Counted from the stretch's first letter, positions 42,622 to 52,438 are shown. The stretch: DNA of 64,000 nucleotides from Flavobacterium aeripolare (GCF_013294025.1 NZ_JABSNL010000001.1:168095-232094); one strand, 5' to 3'. The notes: generated by a model not told the origin, from the letters alone. A program made the numbers and translations.

Positions 42622-42912
42622 TTATGCAAGCATAGTCATTTTGTTCACTGCAAATTCGGCAATAGCATCTTTGGCCGCAGTTTGGAACGCTACGTAATGA
42701 GGCGTTGCAGCGTGTAAAGTAAGTGCCTCAGCATCTTTCCAGTTCTCATACATTGTAAATGTATTGGCGTCGTCATTGTCTTGAAGGCAGTTGTAGTTGA
42801 TACAACCCGCTTCTTGAACACTACTGGCAACTAATTTTAGTAATTCGGTTTTAACCAATTCTCTATTTTCTTCTTTGGCTACAATTTTAGCCACAACCGT
42901 TATTATACTCAT
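42622..42912 (-). CDS. ABM-family (quinol/antibiotic biosynthesis) monooxygenase
   Basis: The 96-residue ferredoxin-like protein has the ABM pattern: IITVVAKIVAKEENRELVKTELLKLV, EAGCINYNCLQD, FTMYENWKDAEALTLH and a C-terminal PHYVAFQ. It is close to YgiN-like quinol monooxygenases that act without cofactor as dimers. A relic of a second copy of its 3' end and terminator lies at 20829-20919. Confidence 0.85.
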   Translation of the reverse strand: MSIITVVAKIVAKEENRELVKTELLKLVASSVQEAGCINYNCLQDNDDANTFTMYENWKDAEALTLHAATPHYVAFQTAAKDAIAEFAVNKMTMLA

Positions 42913-43033
42913 GATTTGTCTATTTTTATGGTAACAAAATTACAGCTTTCAGATGGCTTTACTGCCTAATTTAACGTTCTCTTCTCAGTTAAATTTGGAT
43001 AGTAAAGCCAACCAATCTGCTGCATTTTTATCG

Positions 43034-43516
43034 CTATTTGTTAGATTTTGCTTTGTTCAAGTAATCTGGAACTTCTTTTGAAAGCCAATCTTCGCGCACG
43101 GGTACATGCACATCTAGATCCACGGTTTGCTCCAAAGCCCAGAATTCATGCGGTACATTTTCGGGGAAAACAATTACTTCACCAGCACCAACTTCTACAA
43201 ATTGTTCTTTGCCATCGATGATCGTTTTAATTTTGACCTTACCCGACATGATGTAGGTAATTTGCTCGTTTGGGTGTTTGTGCCACGCAATATGAGCTCC
43301 TTTTTCGAGGTTAAAAAGCGTCATTTGTCCCTTTTCTCCATGAAACCACTTGCGCTGAATTCCGTCACCAATAGTTTCTGACTTCATTTTGTCGAAATTG
43401 AAGTGCTGCACTTTTGAAGTTGCAACAGAATCTATGGTGTTTACTTGTGCCGCTGTGTTTTGAACGCTACATGCGCTTATCAAAATAGCAGTTGCGATTG
43501 CTATTTTTAATTTCAT
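43034..43516 (-). CDS. cupin-domain lipoprotein
   Basis: The 160-residue protein has a signal sequence with a possible lipobox (LISAC, Cys16). It carries both cupin motifs: HIAWHKHPNEQITYIMSGKVK, with His, His and Glu metal ligands, and GEVIVFPENVPHEF with the last His. A metal-dependent periplasmic cupin, perhaps a sensor or small dioxygenase, is likely. It starts 9 bases after the quinone-oxidoreductase-like gene and so probably shares its HxlR-type promoter. Confidence 0.85.
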   Translation of the reverse strand: MKLKIAIATAILISACSVQNTAAQVNTIDSVATSKVQHFNFDKMKSETIGDGIQRKWFHGEKGQMTLFNLEKGAHIAWHKHPNEQITYIMSGKVKIKTIIDGKEQFVEVGAGEVIVFPENVPHEFWALEQTVDLDVHVPVREDWLSKEVPDYLNKAKSNK

Positions 43517-43525
43517 TATTTTGTA

Positions 43526-44539
43526 TTAGTTGTTAAAACCTTCTAGAACAATTTTACCTTTTGCTTTTCCTGTTTCCAAGAAGGCATGGGCTTTACGCAA
43601 ATTTTCGGCGTTGATGCTTCCGAAATTTTCGCCTAAGGTTGTTTTTATCGTTCCGTTGTCAATCAAAGTGGCTACTTCGTTCAAGATATTGTGTTGACGA
43701 ATCATGTCTTCGGTTTGAAACATCGAACGCGTAAACATAAATTCCCAGTGCGTAGAAACCGATTTCGCTTTGAAAGGCATGATGTTGAACGATTTTGGAT
43801 CATCAATAAAACCAAATTTTCCTTGTGGTTTGATCACTTTTACAATTTCTTCAGCATGTTGTTCGGTAGCATTTAAGCTTACAATATAATCTGGAGCAGC
43901 AAGCTTGTATTTTTCGAATTCTTCGCTCAATTTATTTCGGTGGTTGATTACGGTGTCTGCACCCAATTCTTTCAGCCAATCTGTTGTTTCTTCGCGTGAA
44001 GCGGTTCCGACAATTTTAAGTTTTGTCAATTTTTTAGCTAATTGAACCAAAATAGATCCCACACCACCTGCAGCACCAATAACCAAAATTGATTTGTTAG
44101 CGTCATCCTTAGCCACTTCTAATCGGTCAAACAACATTTCGTAAGCGGTAAGAGAAGTCAATGGCAAAGCAGCAGCTTCGGCATACGATAAACTTGTTGG
44201 TTTTTTACCCACTATGCGCTCGTCTACCACTTGATATTCGGCATAACTTCCTTGGCGTGTAATATCACCTGCGTACATTACTTCGTCTCCAACTTTAAAC
44301 AAAGTCACGTTTTCACCCACTTCTTTCACGATTCCGGTAGCATCCCAACCAATAATTTTCCAGTTGTCACCATCGGCAGGCATATTGGCACGTACTTTAT
44401 AATCAGCAGGGTTTACGGAGATGGCTTTGATTTCGACAAGAATATCTCTTCCAGTTGCTTTAGGCGTTTCTACGGTTACATCTTGTAGTGATTTTACATT
44501 ATCTACAGGTAAATTTTCTTTATATCCAATTGCTTTCAT
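43526..44539 (-). CDS. quinone oxidoreductase-like MDR protein
   Basis: The 337-residue medium-chain dehydrogenase has no zinc ligands. It has ISVNPADYKVRANMPAD, the NADP-binding VIGAAGGVGSILVQLAK (about 150-166), an INHRNKLSEEF segment and a C-terminal KGKIVLEGF. It matches the zinc-type alcohol dehydrogenase-like/quinone oxidoreductase group. Its upstream region is a copy of the nfsB/hxlR region, including the -33/-7 boxes and the ACTAT-N7-ATAG(T/C) palindromes. It is thus likely induced with nfsB under control of the HxlR protein encoded at 34761. Confidence 0.85.
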   Translation of the reverse strand: MKAIGYKENLPVDNVKSLQDVTVETPKATGRDILVEIKAISVNPADYKVRANMPADGDNWKIIGWDATGIVKEVGENVTLFKVGDEVMYAGDITRQGSYAEYQVVDERIVGKKPTSLSYAEAAALPLTSLTAYEMLFDRLEVAKDDANKSILVIGAAGGVGSILVQLAKKLTKLKIVGTASREETTDWLKELGADTVINHRNKLSEEFEKYKLAAPDYIVSLNATEQHAEEIVKVIKPQGKFGFIDDPKSFNIMPFKAKSVSTHWEFMFTRSMFQTEDMIRQHNILNEVATLIDNGTIKTTLGENFGSINAENLRKAHAFLETGKAKGKIVLEGFNN

Positions 44540-44555
44540 AATTTTATTTTTTTAA

Positions 44556-44605
44556 ACTATCATTTTTATAGCGACAAAAGTAAGTATAGTAATTAAAACT
44601 CACAA
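44556..44605 (-). promoter_or_regulatory. promoter and operator copied from nfsB
   Basis: On the minus strand TTG (44603-44605), 20 bases, TACTTTTG (44575-44582). The operator-like ACTAT-N7-ATAGC lies at 44556-44572, in the same relative place as at nfsB. Confidence 0.65.
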
Positions 44606-44680
44606 GAACGGTCATAAAGTATAGTAGTGAATTTTTTATTTAAATAGCTGTATTTTAATTAATTAACAATTTAATTTTTT

Positions 44681-44697
44681 ACTATAAAAAGTATAGC
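44681..44697. promoter_or_regulatory. second HxlR-like palindrome
   Basis: ACTAT, seven bases, ATAGC corresponds to the perfect palindrome at 34684-34702 with one change. At 34.7 kb this site precedes an HxlR gene; here no regulator gene follows. Confidence 0.5.
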
Positions 44698-44908
44698 TGT
44701 CTAACTATTAATAGTGTACAAATAGCTTAATTAGTGATGTAGCAAAGTTATGGAGGAAGTAGCTATTGTATTCAGTACGAGTAAAGGGTATTGTTGTACT
44801 TTTAAAGGTTTTCTTTTTATTCGAAAATGATTAAATCAATATTATAGCTTGCTACTATTAAATATGGAGGATAGGACTATAATGGCTAGTCAGGACCGTG
44901 GTAAGCGC
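44698..44908. other. non-coding gap where the HxlR gene would be expected
   Basis: About 210 bases with no supported ORF. The first part still resembles the hxlR promoter region (ACTATTAATAGTG), then the similarity ends. Confidence 0.45.
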
Positions 44909-45133
44909 TTATTTGAATTCTTTTCTACCTCTTATAATATCTTCATAGGTGCAGCATTTTACAAATTCTTGTTCGCCATCAATTGTCATGGGTAAAAAAA
45001 TAGTATCTACCTCTGATAAATCTTCTTTCAAGTAAAATGCGATATCATCAAAATTATAGAACCATTCTTGATCAAATTGTACCTTATTTATAGTGGCATC
45101 TTTTAAAATATTTTTTTCGAGTAGCGGCTTCAT
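44909..45133 (-). CDS. small acidic protein, unknown
   Basis: This 74-residue protein from the ATG at 45133 reads KPLLEKNILKDATINKVQFD, then EWFYNFDDIAFYLKEDLSEV. The WFYNFDDIA...L pattern vaguely recalls the N-terminal BRO/antirepressor fold, but too little is present to name it. A longer frame reaches 45295 but adds a basic and hydrophobic leader that looks non-coding. Confidence 0.5.
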   Translation of the reverse strand: MKPLLEKNILKDATINKVQFDQEWFYNFDDIAFYLKEDLSEVDTIFLPMTIDGEQEFVKCCTYEDIIRGRKEFK

Positions 45134-45443
45134 GAAAATTTGAATAGTTAATAGGCTAGTAAGTAACAAAGGTACATTTAAATCATTTTTTAGCAAATAC
45201 ACAATTATTAAAAATCTATTAAAGTAATTCGTTCCTGATTTTGACTTGGCTACACGCCAAAAAGGCCTATGCAAACGGTTTTTAATTTTCAACATACTGT
45301 GTTTTAGACTGATTTCATGCTAAATACCCCCTATTCTATCACAATTAGCATCAATATTTATAAGATTTTGCTATAAATGACCAACAATCTAATTAATGGC
45401 TACTTTTATAAAAAATAAACAAATACTAACCAATATTATTACC

Positions 45444-45560
45444 ATGAACGGATTCTTCAAAACAATACTCGCAGGCTGGGGTGCAAAAAAATTAGGTGGT
45501 GGCTGCTTTGGTACCATCATCCTCTTTGTTATTATCTACTGGATATTAGGATACTTTTAA
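45444..45560 (+). CDS. 38-residue single-TM membrane protein
   Basis: This short ORF encodes MNGFFKTILAGWGAKKLGGG, then CFGTIILFVIIYWILGYF and a stop. It has a basic amphipathic start, a Gly-rich GWGAKKLGGGCFG block and one C-terminal TM helix. Similar tiny proteins recur in flavobacteria as far as I recall. A clear terminator six bases after the stop supports it as a real, monocistronic gene. Confidence 0.65.
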   Translation: MNGFFKTILAGWGAKKLGGGCFGTIILFVIIYWILGYF

Positions 45561-45565
45561 TATAA

Positions 45566-45604
45566 CAAAAGACCCAACTAGCATTTGCCAATTGGGTCTT
45601 TTCA
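45566..45604 (+). terminator. terminator after the 38-residue protein gene
   Basis: The stem AAAAGACCCAA with TTGGGTCTTTT has a 13-base loop and is followed by TTTT. It could also serve the convergent DUF885 gene. Confidence 0.8.
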
Positions 45605-45621
45605 TTTTATGTCTAGAAATT

Positions 45622-47373
45622 TTATTTCTTTTTAACTTCTTGTAGCATCAGTCCTTTTATGTATTTCACTGGAGCACTACCGTAGCTTAAAAACTTTTCA
45701 TGAAATTGCTTAAGATTAAATTGTGCTCCTTGCTCCTTTTTAAGTTGCTCTCTAAAATCGTAAATTTCAGTGTAACCTGTAAAATACGAACTAAGTTGGA
45801 CTTGTGATAAAGTAACACGCTTCCACTTACCTTCTGCCTCTGCTAGTTGCTGAAAAGCTTCATCTATTAATAAGTGCATAGCAGCTTCTTTTGTCATTTC
45901 CTTAGTGTGCACACTGTAATCTAAAATCATATTGCAAGTAGTACGCAAATTCCACTTATAATACATTAACCACATCTCGTCAGAATTTTTATAGCCACTT
46001 TCTAGCATCATCAACTCAGTGTATACTGCCCACCCCTCAATCATAGCGCCATTACCTAGAATAGATTTGATAATACTAGGGGATTGATTGCTATAAACTA
46101 ACTGTGTGTAATGTCCAGGAATTGCTTCATGAATATTTAGTATTTGTAAAATGTAATCGTTGTATTCTCTTAAGTAACTTTCAGATGTTGCTTTGTCCCA
46201 ACCTGCCATACTCCCTACATTATAGTAGGTATTGGCATTTTTATCATATGGTCCAGGAGCCGAAATCGAAGCACCAGCTACACCTGCCATATAACTAGGC
46301 TCTTTTCTAACTACTAATGGCTTAGAAGGATCAATATACAGTAGGTCTTTTTCTTTTACATAAGCAACCAACTCTGGAATTTGTTTCTCAATCTCTGACT
46401 GGAAATTAGCTGGAGTGGTGTGCTGTAAAGAGATTTTATCGATAACAGAGCGAATCAATACCAAGCTATCTGCGGGTTTTACCACTTTCTTGTTGTATTT
46501 TTCCCAAAGTCGATCAGCAATAACAAACATTTTTTGATGCAATTCTCTCTTGTGTGTCATTGCAATGCTATAAATTGAATCTACCTCTAAGCTTGACTGT
46601 ATGTCTAAGTCAAACTTTTTTGCATATAAATCTGCACCCAATCTAAACGAACGGGGCGTACTATTGTCTAGTTCCTGCAACCATTTAGCATAATCCTTAA
46701 CTGCAGTTATTGCTAATTTTGCGCGCTCTTTGATTTGGTTTTTCTCAGCTGTTTTTAATTTGCTTTTGCTTAAAGCATTATTTAAATCTTTTTCGAAAAC
46801 AGAAATCCCACCTAAATTTTGAGCAATCGCTAAATCAGTGTGTTCTACTGTTGGGTTCTTAATATTCTTTTTTGCGGCTTCATAATAGGCAGGTACATTT
46901 TTAAGTTTGCTATTAAAATTATGCAAACGTGCCTCTAATGAATCGTAATTGCCATTCAAAATCTCAGCAAAAGAGCCGCAAACATTATACTGCGATGGGT
47001 TCCACTCTGCTGATTTTAAATTATCAATGTTAAAAATCGTACTTTGTAATTGATTTTGTATAAGGTGTAAGTCGGTTTTATTATTATTCGAAAGTTTTTC
47101 TAACGGGTAAGAACGAAGCGAATCCAACTGTACGTGTGCAAAATCCAGCTGCATTTTTGTATACGCAGAATCAGCCACAATTAAAATGCTATCGCCTTTG
47201 TGGTACCCTTGACTAGAAGCCCAGTCAGGATAAACTTCCCATAAATTACTGATAAAATGTTCTTTATATTTTTCGAATTTAGAGTCTACCGTTTCCGTTT
47301 TTTTTATGTCTTCCTTCTTTTTACAAGAAGCTAGTGCACCCAAAATAAAAAGTGATACTACGAGTTTTTTCAT
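45622..47373 (-). CDS. DUF885-family lipoprotein (putative metallopeptidase)
   Basis: The 583-residue protein starts KKLVVSLFILGALASCKKKE, a lipoprotein signal peptide with Cys16. The DUF885 catalytic-looking motif HEAIPGHYTQLVY (HExxPGH) lies in the C-terminal third, with SYMAGVAGASISAPGPYDKN before and EGWAVYTELMMLESGY after it, consistent with a gluzincin-like peptidase on the cell surface or in the periplasm. The start at 47373 is chosen because it gives the signal peptide; an earlier in-frame ATG does not. Confidence 0.9.
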   Translation of the reverse strand: MKKLVVSLFILGALASCKKKEDIKKTETVDSKFEKYKEHFISNLWEVYPDWASSQGYHKGDSILIVADSAYTKMQLDFAHVQLDSLRSYPLEKLSNNNKTDLHLIQNQLQSTIFNIDNLKSAEWNPSQYNVCGSFAEILNGNYDSLEARLHNFNSKLKNVPAYYEAAKKNIKNPTVEHTDLAIAQNLGGISVFEKDLNNALSKSKLKTAEKNQIKERAKLAITAVKDYAKWLQELDNSTPRSFRLGADLYAKKFDLDIQSSLEVDSIYSIAMTHKRELHQKMFVIADRLWEKYNKKVVKPADSLVLIRSVIDKISLQHTTPANFQSEIEKQIPELVAYVKEKDLLYIDPSKPLVVRKEPSYMAGVAGASISAPGPYDKNANTYYNVGSMAGWDKATSESYLREYNDYILQILNIHEAIPGHYTQLVYSNQSPSIIKSILGNGAMIEGWAVYTELMMLESGYKNSDEMWLMYYKWNLRTTCNMILDYSVHTKEMTKEAAMHLLIDEAFQQLAEAEGKWKRVTLSQVQLSSYFTGYTEIYDFREQLKKEQGAQFNLKQFHEKFLSYGSAPVKYIKGLMLQEVKKK

Positions 47374-47452
47374 GTTTGTACGATTTAAAGAAATAAAGAT
47401 AAAAAAAATTGGCGGCTGCGCGCTATAAAATCCCAAACCTTTGTTAAAGCAA

Positions 47453-47486
47453 ACATCCTTTAATGATGCTACTCATAAAAGGATGT
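47453..47486 (-). terminator. terminator of the E1 gene
   Basis: A 9-bp stem, ACATCCTTT with AAAGGATGT, around a 16-base loop. On the minus strand it is followed by TTGCTTT. It lies about 20 bases after the E1 stop. Confidence 0.6.
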
Positions 47487-47505
47487 CTCTAGTATTGTTG
47501 TATCT

Positions 47506-49482
47506 TTAATAGGCTAATAATGCCAATAGTTCTTTTTCAAAGCGGCCTTTTGGCAAATACTGATCTTCTAAAGCCTTAGTAAACGGGATGGGAGAATCAA
47601 GACTCCCCACACGTTTTACAGGGGCATCTAGATATTTAAAGCACTCCTCCATAATCAAAGCTGAAATATCACTCGCAATTCCGCCAAAAAGGGAATCCTC
47701 TTGGTAGATAATTACGCGTCCGGTTTTCTTTACAGATTTAAAAATAGCTTCCGTATCTAAAGGTTGTAGCGTGCGCAAATCTAATAAATCAGCAGCTATC
47801 TCAGGATTTTGATTTAAGGTTTCTAAAGCCCAATGAACAGCAGCCCCAAAAGCAATAATGGTAACCTCCTCGCCTTCTTTTAATAATGCCGCTTTACCCA
47901 ATGGCAACGTGTAATAATTTGTAGGTACTGCTTGATAAACAGAACGATACAATTGCTTGTGTTCAAAAAACAACACGGGATTAGGATCATTTATAGCCTC
48001 ATTTAGTAAACCCTTAGCATCATAAGGAAAAGCAGGATAAACCACTTTTAAACCAGGAGTTTTAGTAAACCATGCTTCATTTGTTTGTGAATGAAACGGT
48101 CCCGCTTGTGTACCACCACCGCAAGGCATTCGTACCACCACATCTGCTTTTTCTAGCCAGCGATAGTGAGACTTTGCTAATAAATTTACGATTGGATTGA
48201 AACCTGTGGAAACAAAATCTGCAAATTGCATTTCTACAATTGCTTTGTGTCCATTGATCGACAATCCCATTCCAGCTGAAACTACAGCACTCTCACAAAT
48301 AGGGGTATTGATTACTCGCTGTTTACCAAATTTAGCCACAAATCCATCGGTGATTTTAAATGCTCCACCATATTCAGCAATGTCCTGACCCATGATTACT
48401 AAATTCTCATGACGTTCCATTGACTCTCTCAAACTAGTTGAAATAGCATCAATAAAACGGATTTTTTCTTTTTCTTGGGAAGGAGCAACTTCCTTATAGT
48501 CAAATGCTTTGTAAACATCGTTTAACTCTTCACTCAAAGAAGCTTCAATCTCAGGTTCAGCATTAGCGATAGATAAACTATCGTCAATTTCTTTTTTGAT
48601 TGTTGCGCGTAAGTTCTCATCAAACTCGTTTATTAGAATTTTATTATCCTTTAAATATTGTCTGTAATTTTCAACCGGATCTTTTACTGCCCATTCATCC
48701 ATAAGGTCTTGAGGAACATATTTAGTGCCACTCGCCTCCTCATGACCACGCATTCTAAAAGTTTTGAATTCGAGTAAAATAGGTCTCGGATTTATTTTCA
48801 TCGAAGCTTTTAATTCTGTAATTAAATTATAGACCTCTAGAATATTATTTCCATCTACAATATGGCTTTCCATTCCGTAACCAATGCCTTTATCTGCTAA
48901 ATTTTCACAACGATATTGTTCATTTGTAGGAGTTGAAAGTCCGTACCCATTATTTTCGATAACAAATAAAACGGGCAATTCCCACACAGAAGCAATATTC
49001 AATGCTTCATGAAAATCCCCTTCAGAGGTAGCTCCTTCACCAGTAAATACGGCAGTTACTTTTCCATTATTTTTGAGCTTATTTGCTAATGCGATTCCGT
49101 CTGCAACTCCTAGCTGCGGACCCAGATGCGAAATCATACCTATAATTTTGTACTGTTGTGTACCAAAGTGAAAACTTCGATCACGACCTTTGGTAAAACC
49201 ACTTGCCTTACCTTGCCATTGTGAAAAAAGGCGATGTAATGGAATCTCCCTGGTTGTAAAAACCCCTAGGTTGCGGTGCATGGGTAATACATACTCATCT
49301 GAGTCTAGGGCAGCGGTGACCCCTACAGCGATTGCTTCCTGACCAATACCAGAAAACCATTTTGAAACTTTCCCTTGTCTTATCAAGATGAGCATTTTCT
49401 CCTCTATTAATCTTGGCTTGAGTATTTTTTTGTACAGATCTAGTAGTACATCATCAGTTAAATTGGCTCTTTCAAATTTCAT
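47506..49482 (-). CDS. branched-chain 2-oxoacid dehydrogenase E1, alpha-beta fusion
   Basis: The 658-residue protein joins E1-alpha (about 1-310) and E1-beta (about 340-658). Alpha carries the TPP motif GEGATSEGDFHEALNIA...ENN and a phosphorylation-loop-like FRMRGHEEASGTKYVP. Beta has EYGGAFKITDGF, FADFVSTGFNPIVN and MPCGGGTQAGPFHSQ. Fused E1 proteins of this type are common in Bacteroidota and decarboxylate branched 2-oxoacids for lipoamide transfer in fatty acid or amino acid metabolism. No E2/E3 gene is adjacent. A TATATTTG -7 box lies on the minus strand at 49505-49512. Confidence 0.9.
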   Translation of the reverse strand: MKFERANLTDDVLLDLYKKILKPRLIEEKMLILIRQGKVSKWFSGIGQEAIAVGVTAALDSDEYVLPMHRNLGVFTTREIPLHRLFSQWQGKASGFTKGRDRSFHFGTQQYKIIGMISHLGPQLGVADGIALANKLKNNGKVTAVFTGEGATSEGDFHEALNIASVWELPVLFVIENNGYGLSTPTNEQYRCENLADKGIGYGMESHIVDGNNILEVYNLITELKASMKINPRPILLEFKTFRMRGHEEASGTKYVPQDLMDEWAVKDPVENYRQYLKDNKILINEFDENLRATIKKEIDDSLSIANAEPEIEASLSEELNDVYKAFDYKEVAPSQEKEKIRFIDAISTSLRESMERHENLVIMGQDIAEYGGAFKITDGFVAKFGKQRVINTPICESAVVSAGMGLSINGHKAIVEMQFADFVSTGFNPIVNLLAKSHYRWLEKADVVVRMPCGGGTQAGPFHSQTNEAWFTKTPGLKVVYPAFPYDAKGLLNEAINDPNPVLFFEHKQLYRSVYQAVPTNYYTLPLGKAALLKEGEEVTIIAFGAAVHWALETLNQNPEIAADLLDLRTLQPLDTEAIFKSVKKTGRVIIYQEDSLFGGIASDISALIMEECFKYLDAPVKRVGSLDSPIPFTKALEDQYLPKGRFEKELLALLAY

Positions 49483-49644
49483 TGTTAGCTATTTTTGCAT
49501 CTATCAAATATACAGAAATATAACATTTGCAACGCAAAATGTTATATTTTTATTTATATCAGTATTACAGCATTATAAATAACTGATTACTAAGTACCAG
49601 TCAATTTTATCATAAATTTAAGTAGTAATTTGATGTTAAAGTTT

Positions 49645-49652
49645 TATTTTTG
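49645..49652 (+). promoter_or_regulatory. -7 box of the phytochrome cassette
   Basis: TATTTTTG fits TAnnTTTG. It overlaps an early in-frame ATG (49650), so translation more likely begins at 49704. Confidence 0.45.
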
Positions 49653-49703
49653 CCCACGGTTCATAAAATAATGTTAATCGCATCAAATAACTCTTGGGAT
49701 ATT

Positions 49704-50144
49704 ATGGGACATATTAAAATATTTTATGCAGACGACGACGAGGATGATTTGATGTTCTTCAATGAGGCTGTCGAACAAATATCTGAGGCTATTCACTCCC
49801 CTATTAGCTTAGATATTTTTAAAGACGGTGAAAATTTAATTGAAGGAATCAAAAATAATGAGGAGCATAATTCCGTGCTATTTTTAGATATCAACATGCC
49901 TTTAAAATCGGGTTTTCAGTTCTTAGAAGAGATTAGAAATGATCCTAAATTAGAAGATTTTCCTGTGGTAATGTATTCAACGAGTTCTGATCATTTGATT
50001 ATTGAAAGATGCAAAAAACTAGGTGCGAGCTATTATGCTATAAAACCCTACGACTTTAACGACTTGATAAAACTGATTACTTCATTTGCTGATATTAATT
50101 GGGAAAACCACATAATTGATTGTAAGAACTTCTTGTACAAATAA
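49704..50144 (+). CDS. Rcp1-like response regulator of the phytochrome kinase
   Basis: The 146-residue single-domain receiver has the acidic pocket FYADDDEDD, the phosphoacceptor Asp62 in VLFLDINMPLKSG, a conserved Ser/Thr (YSTSS) and Lys in AIKPYD. It belongs to the Rcp1 type that partners phytochromes: long loop, no output domain. It is 41 bp before the bacteriophytochrome gene on the same strand. The start at 49704 gives the canonical domain start. Confidence 0.9.
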   Translation: MGHIKIFYADDDEDDLMFFNEAVEQISEAIHSPISLDIFKDGENLIEGIKNNEEHNSVLFLDINMPLKSGFQFLEEIRNDPKLEDFPVVMYSTSSDHLIIERCKKLGASYYAIKPYDFNDLIKLITSFADINWENHIIDCKNFLYK

Positions 50145-50185
50145 TTAAACTTAAAAACCTACTTTACTTAAGATACTTTATACTA

Positions 50186-52438
50186 ATGAGTTTTAGAAAT
50201 ATTCTTAATGATAGTCTCGTTAATTTAGACAATTGCGGCGACGAACCAATACACATTCCCGGATCAATTCAACCTCATGGTTTTCTACTAGCAATTGATT
50301 CTAGCACATCAATAATAACGGTTTGTAGCGCAAATTGCCAGGAATTCATTGGAATTACACATGAGCAGGCGCTAGGTAAAAGCTTATCGCAATTATTTGA
50401 TACAGCAATTTTAGATTTTATCGAATCATTTAAAGTTGAAGATACTAAGCAGGTTAGAACGATAAACTACACGCTCAAGGAGACTGATTATATTATTAGT
50501 ATCCATCGAAGTGTAGCTGAGATTATCATCGAATTTGAGCCTTTACACGCACAGTTTGACGAAAAGAACTCCCTTTACAATTCCTCAAAAAAGTTACTTT
50601 CTTACATTGAAAATACCAATAGTCTACTAGACCTTGCAGCTGTAGTGGCATTAGGCATTAAGGAAATAACCAAGTATGATCGTGTACTTGTTTATCGCTT
50701 TGATAAGGATTATAACGGAGAAGTAATTGCCGAAAGCAAAGAAGCGCACTTAGATTCTTATTTAGGATTGCATTATCCTCACACAGATATTCCAGCTCAA
50801 GCTAGAGATCTATATTTACGCAATCACTTGCGAATTATTGGTGATGTTGATTACGTTCCTGTTCCGCTTTTTAAATTAGAGACTAAGGAAAGTACTAGAT
50901 TAGATTTAAGTCTGTCTGTGCTTCGTAGTGTTTCACCCATACATATTGAGTACCTTAAAAATATGGAAGTAGCAAGCACGCTAACGATTTCATTGCTTCA
51001 TAAAAACAAACTTTGGGGGTTGATCACTTGTCATCATTCTGAACCTAAATATTTAAGTGAAGAGATAAAATCGGCAGTAAAATTACACGGGCATTTTATT
51101 ACTTCTCAAATTGATGTAAGGTTACTGAATGAAGAATTTGAAATTGCAGGAAAAGCTACCGCTGCCTTAGATGACCTAATATCAAAAAGATTTGAATTAG
51201 AGCGAACGGATATTCAACATTTAATCGAAAATGAGTCGGTACTAAAATTATGTAACAGTGCAGGTTTTACAGCCATTATAGCTGATAAAGTATATGGCGT
51301 AGGTAAAACACCTTCAGAGGAAAATACTAAAAGACTGGCATTATTTCTATCAGAATATGTCAAGGGAGATCATTTTCAAACAGACTCTTTGCTTTCGATT
51401 AGTAACGATCTTTCCTTTATTTCGTCGTATTTTCCTGGAATAAATTATTACTCCTTAAATAACGAGACAGATTGTATTATTTGGTACCGTGAAGAATATA
51501 TCAAAGACATCTTCTGGGGTGGTGATCCTAAAATTAGTGACGACAGTATCGAGCGTTTGACACCACGAAAATCATTTGCTAAATATGCCGATTCAATAAA
51601 AAACCACAGTCGTGTTTGGTTAAAATCAGAGCTAAGTACTACTACTAATTTCCATAATTTCCTCCAAATTCAGTTGCGAACTATTTTGCTATTAGAAGAA
51701 AAGGAAAACCAAAAGCGTTTGCATACCATCTTAAAGGATACTAATGCAGAGCTAGAAAACATCAACTGGATTAGCACGCATGATTTACAAGAGCCGCTGC
51801 GTAAAATTAGGATGATGGCATCGGTCCTTGTGGGAGGAAATGAGTTAAAAGCTTTACCAGAGGATGTACAAAGTAAGATTTTGAAAATGCAAAGTTCAGC
51901 TGAGCGCATGCAAAACTTAATCACCGATATTCTAAAATATACTAAAACGGGTGCTCAAAATTCTAATTTTGAATCTATTGACTTGAATATTCTTTTTGCT
52001 GAGCTTAATAAGGAGGAGTTAATCGATAGTTTTACCACTAATGAGGCTACGTTGCTTGTGGGTAAATTGCCTAATATAAACGGAGTTCCCTTTTTACTTA
52101 AGCAGTTGTTTTCGAATGTAATTAACAATTCTATAAAATTCAAAAGTCCGCTTCGTAATTTAGAAGTCAGCATAAGTGATCAAACGGAGGCTTTCAATAA
52201 CGACGGACCTCGCTACCACATTATCGAAATAGCAGATAACGGAATAGGTTTTGACAACGAATACAAAGAGAAAATTTTTAAAATATTCTCTCGACTTAAT
52301 AATAAAGAAGAGTACGACGGCTCAGGAATAGGTCTCGCTTTATGTAAAAAAATAATGACCAAGCACGATGGCTTTGTCACTGCAGATGGTACAGTAGGAC
52401 AAGGAGTAAAAATACACCTCTATTTCCCTATTGCTTAG
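50186..52438 (+). CDS. bphP: bacteriophytochrome histidine kinase
   Basis: The 750-residue protein shows PAS-GAF-PHY-HisKA-HATPase order. Cys17 in LVNLDNCGDEPIHIPGSIQ is the biliverdin-attachment Cys of BphP proteins. The GAF domain has YRFDKDYNGEVIAES and HTDIPAQARDLY, and the PHY tongue region follows. The H-box is STHDLQEPLRKI with His532; ATP-binding motifs are NVINNSIKF, DNGIGF and GSGIGLALCKK. It is a cytosolic red/far-red photoreceptor kinase that would phosphorylate the adjacent receiver. The 3' end overlaps the convergent heme oxygenase gene by 11 bases. Confidence 0.95.
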   Translation: MSFRNILNDSLVNLDNCGDEPIHIPGSIQPHGFLLAIDSSTSIITVCSANCQEFIGITHEQALGKSLSQLFDTAILDFIESFKVEDTKQVRTINYTLKETDYIISIHRSVAEIIIEFEPLHAQFDEKNSLYNSSKKLLSYIENTNSLLDLAAVVALGIKEITKYDRVLVYRFDKDYNGEVIAESKEAHLDSYLGLHYPHTDIPAQARDLYLRNHLRIIGDVDYVPVPLFKLETKESTRLDLSLSVLRSVSPIHIEYLKNMEVASTLTISLLHKNKLWGLITCHHSEPKYLSEEIKSAVKLHGHFITSQIDVRLLNEEFEIAGKATAALDDLISKRFELERTDIQHLIENESVLKLCNSAGFTAIIADKVYGVGKTPSEENTKRLALFLSEYVKGDHFQTDSLLSISNDLSFISSYFPGINYYSLNNETDCIIWYREEYIKDIFWGGDPKISDDSIERLTPRKSFAKYADSIKNHSRVWLKSELSTTTNFHNFLQIQLRTILLLEEKENQKRLHTILKDTNAELENINWISTHDLQEPLRKIRMMASVLVGGNELKALPEDVQSKILKMQSSAERMQNLITDILKYTKTGAQNSNFESIDLNILFAELNKEELIDSFTTNEATLLVGKLPNINGVPFLLKQLFSNVINNSIKFKSPLRNLEVSISDQTEAFNNDGPRYHIIEIADNGIGFDNEYKEKIFKIFSRLNNKEEYDGSGIGLALCKKIMTKHDGFVTADGTVGQGVKIHLYFPIA

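Noticed and set aside
44909-45295. long 128-residue version of the small acidic protein
   Set aside because: The added N-terminal 54 residues have no matching structure and read like non-coding AT-rich DNA; the ATG at 45133 is more plausible.
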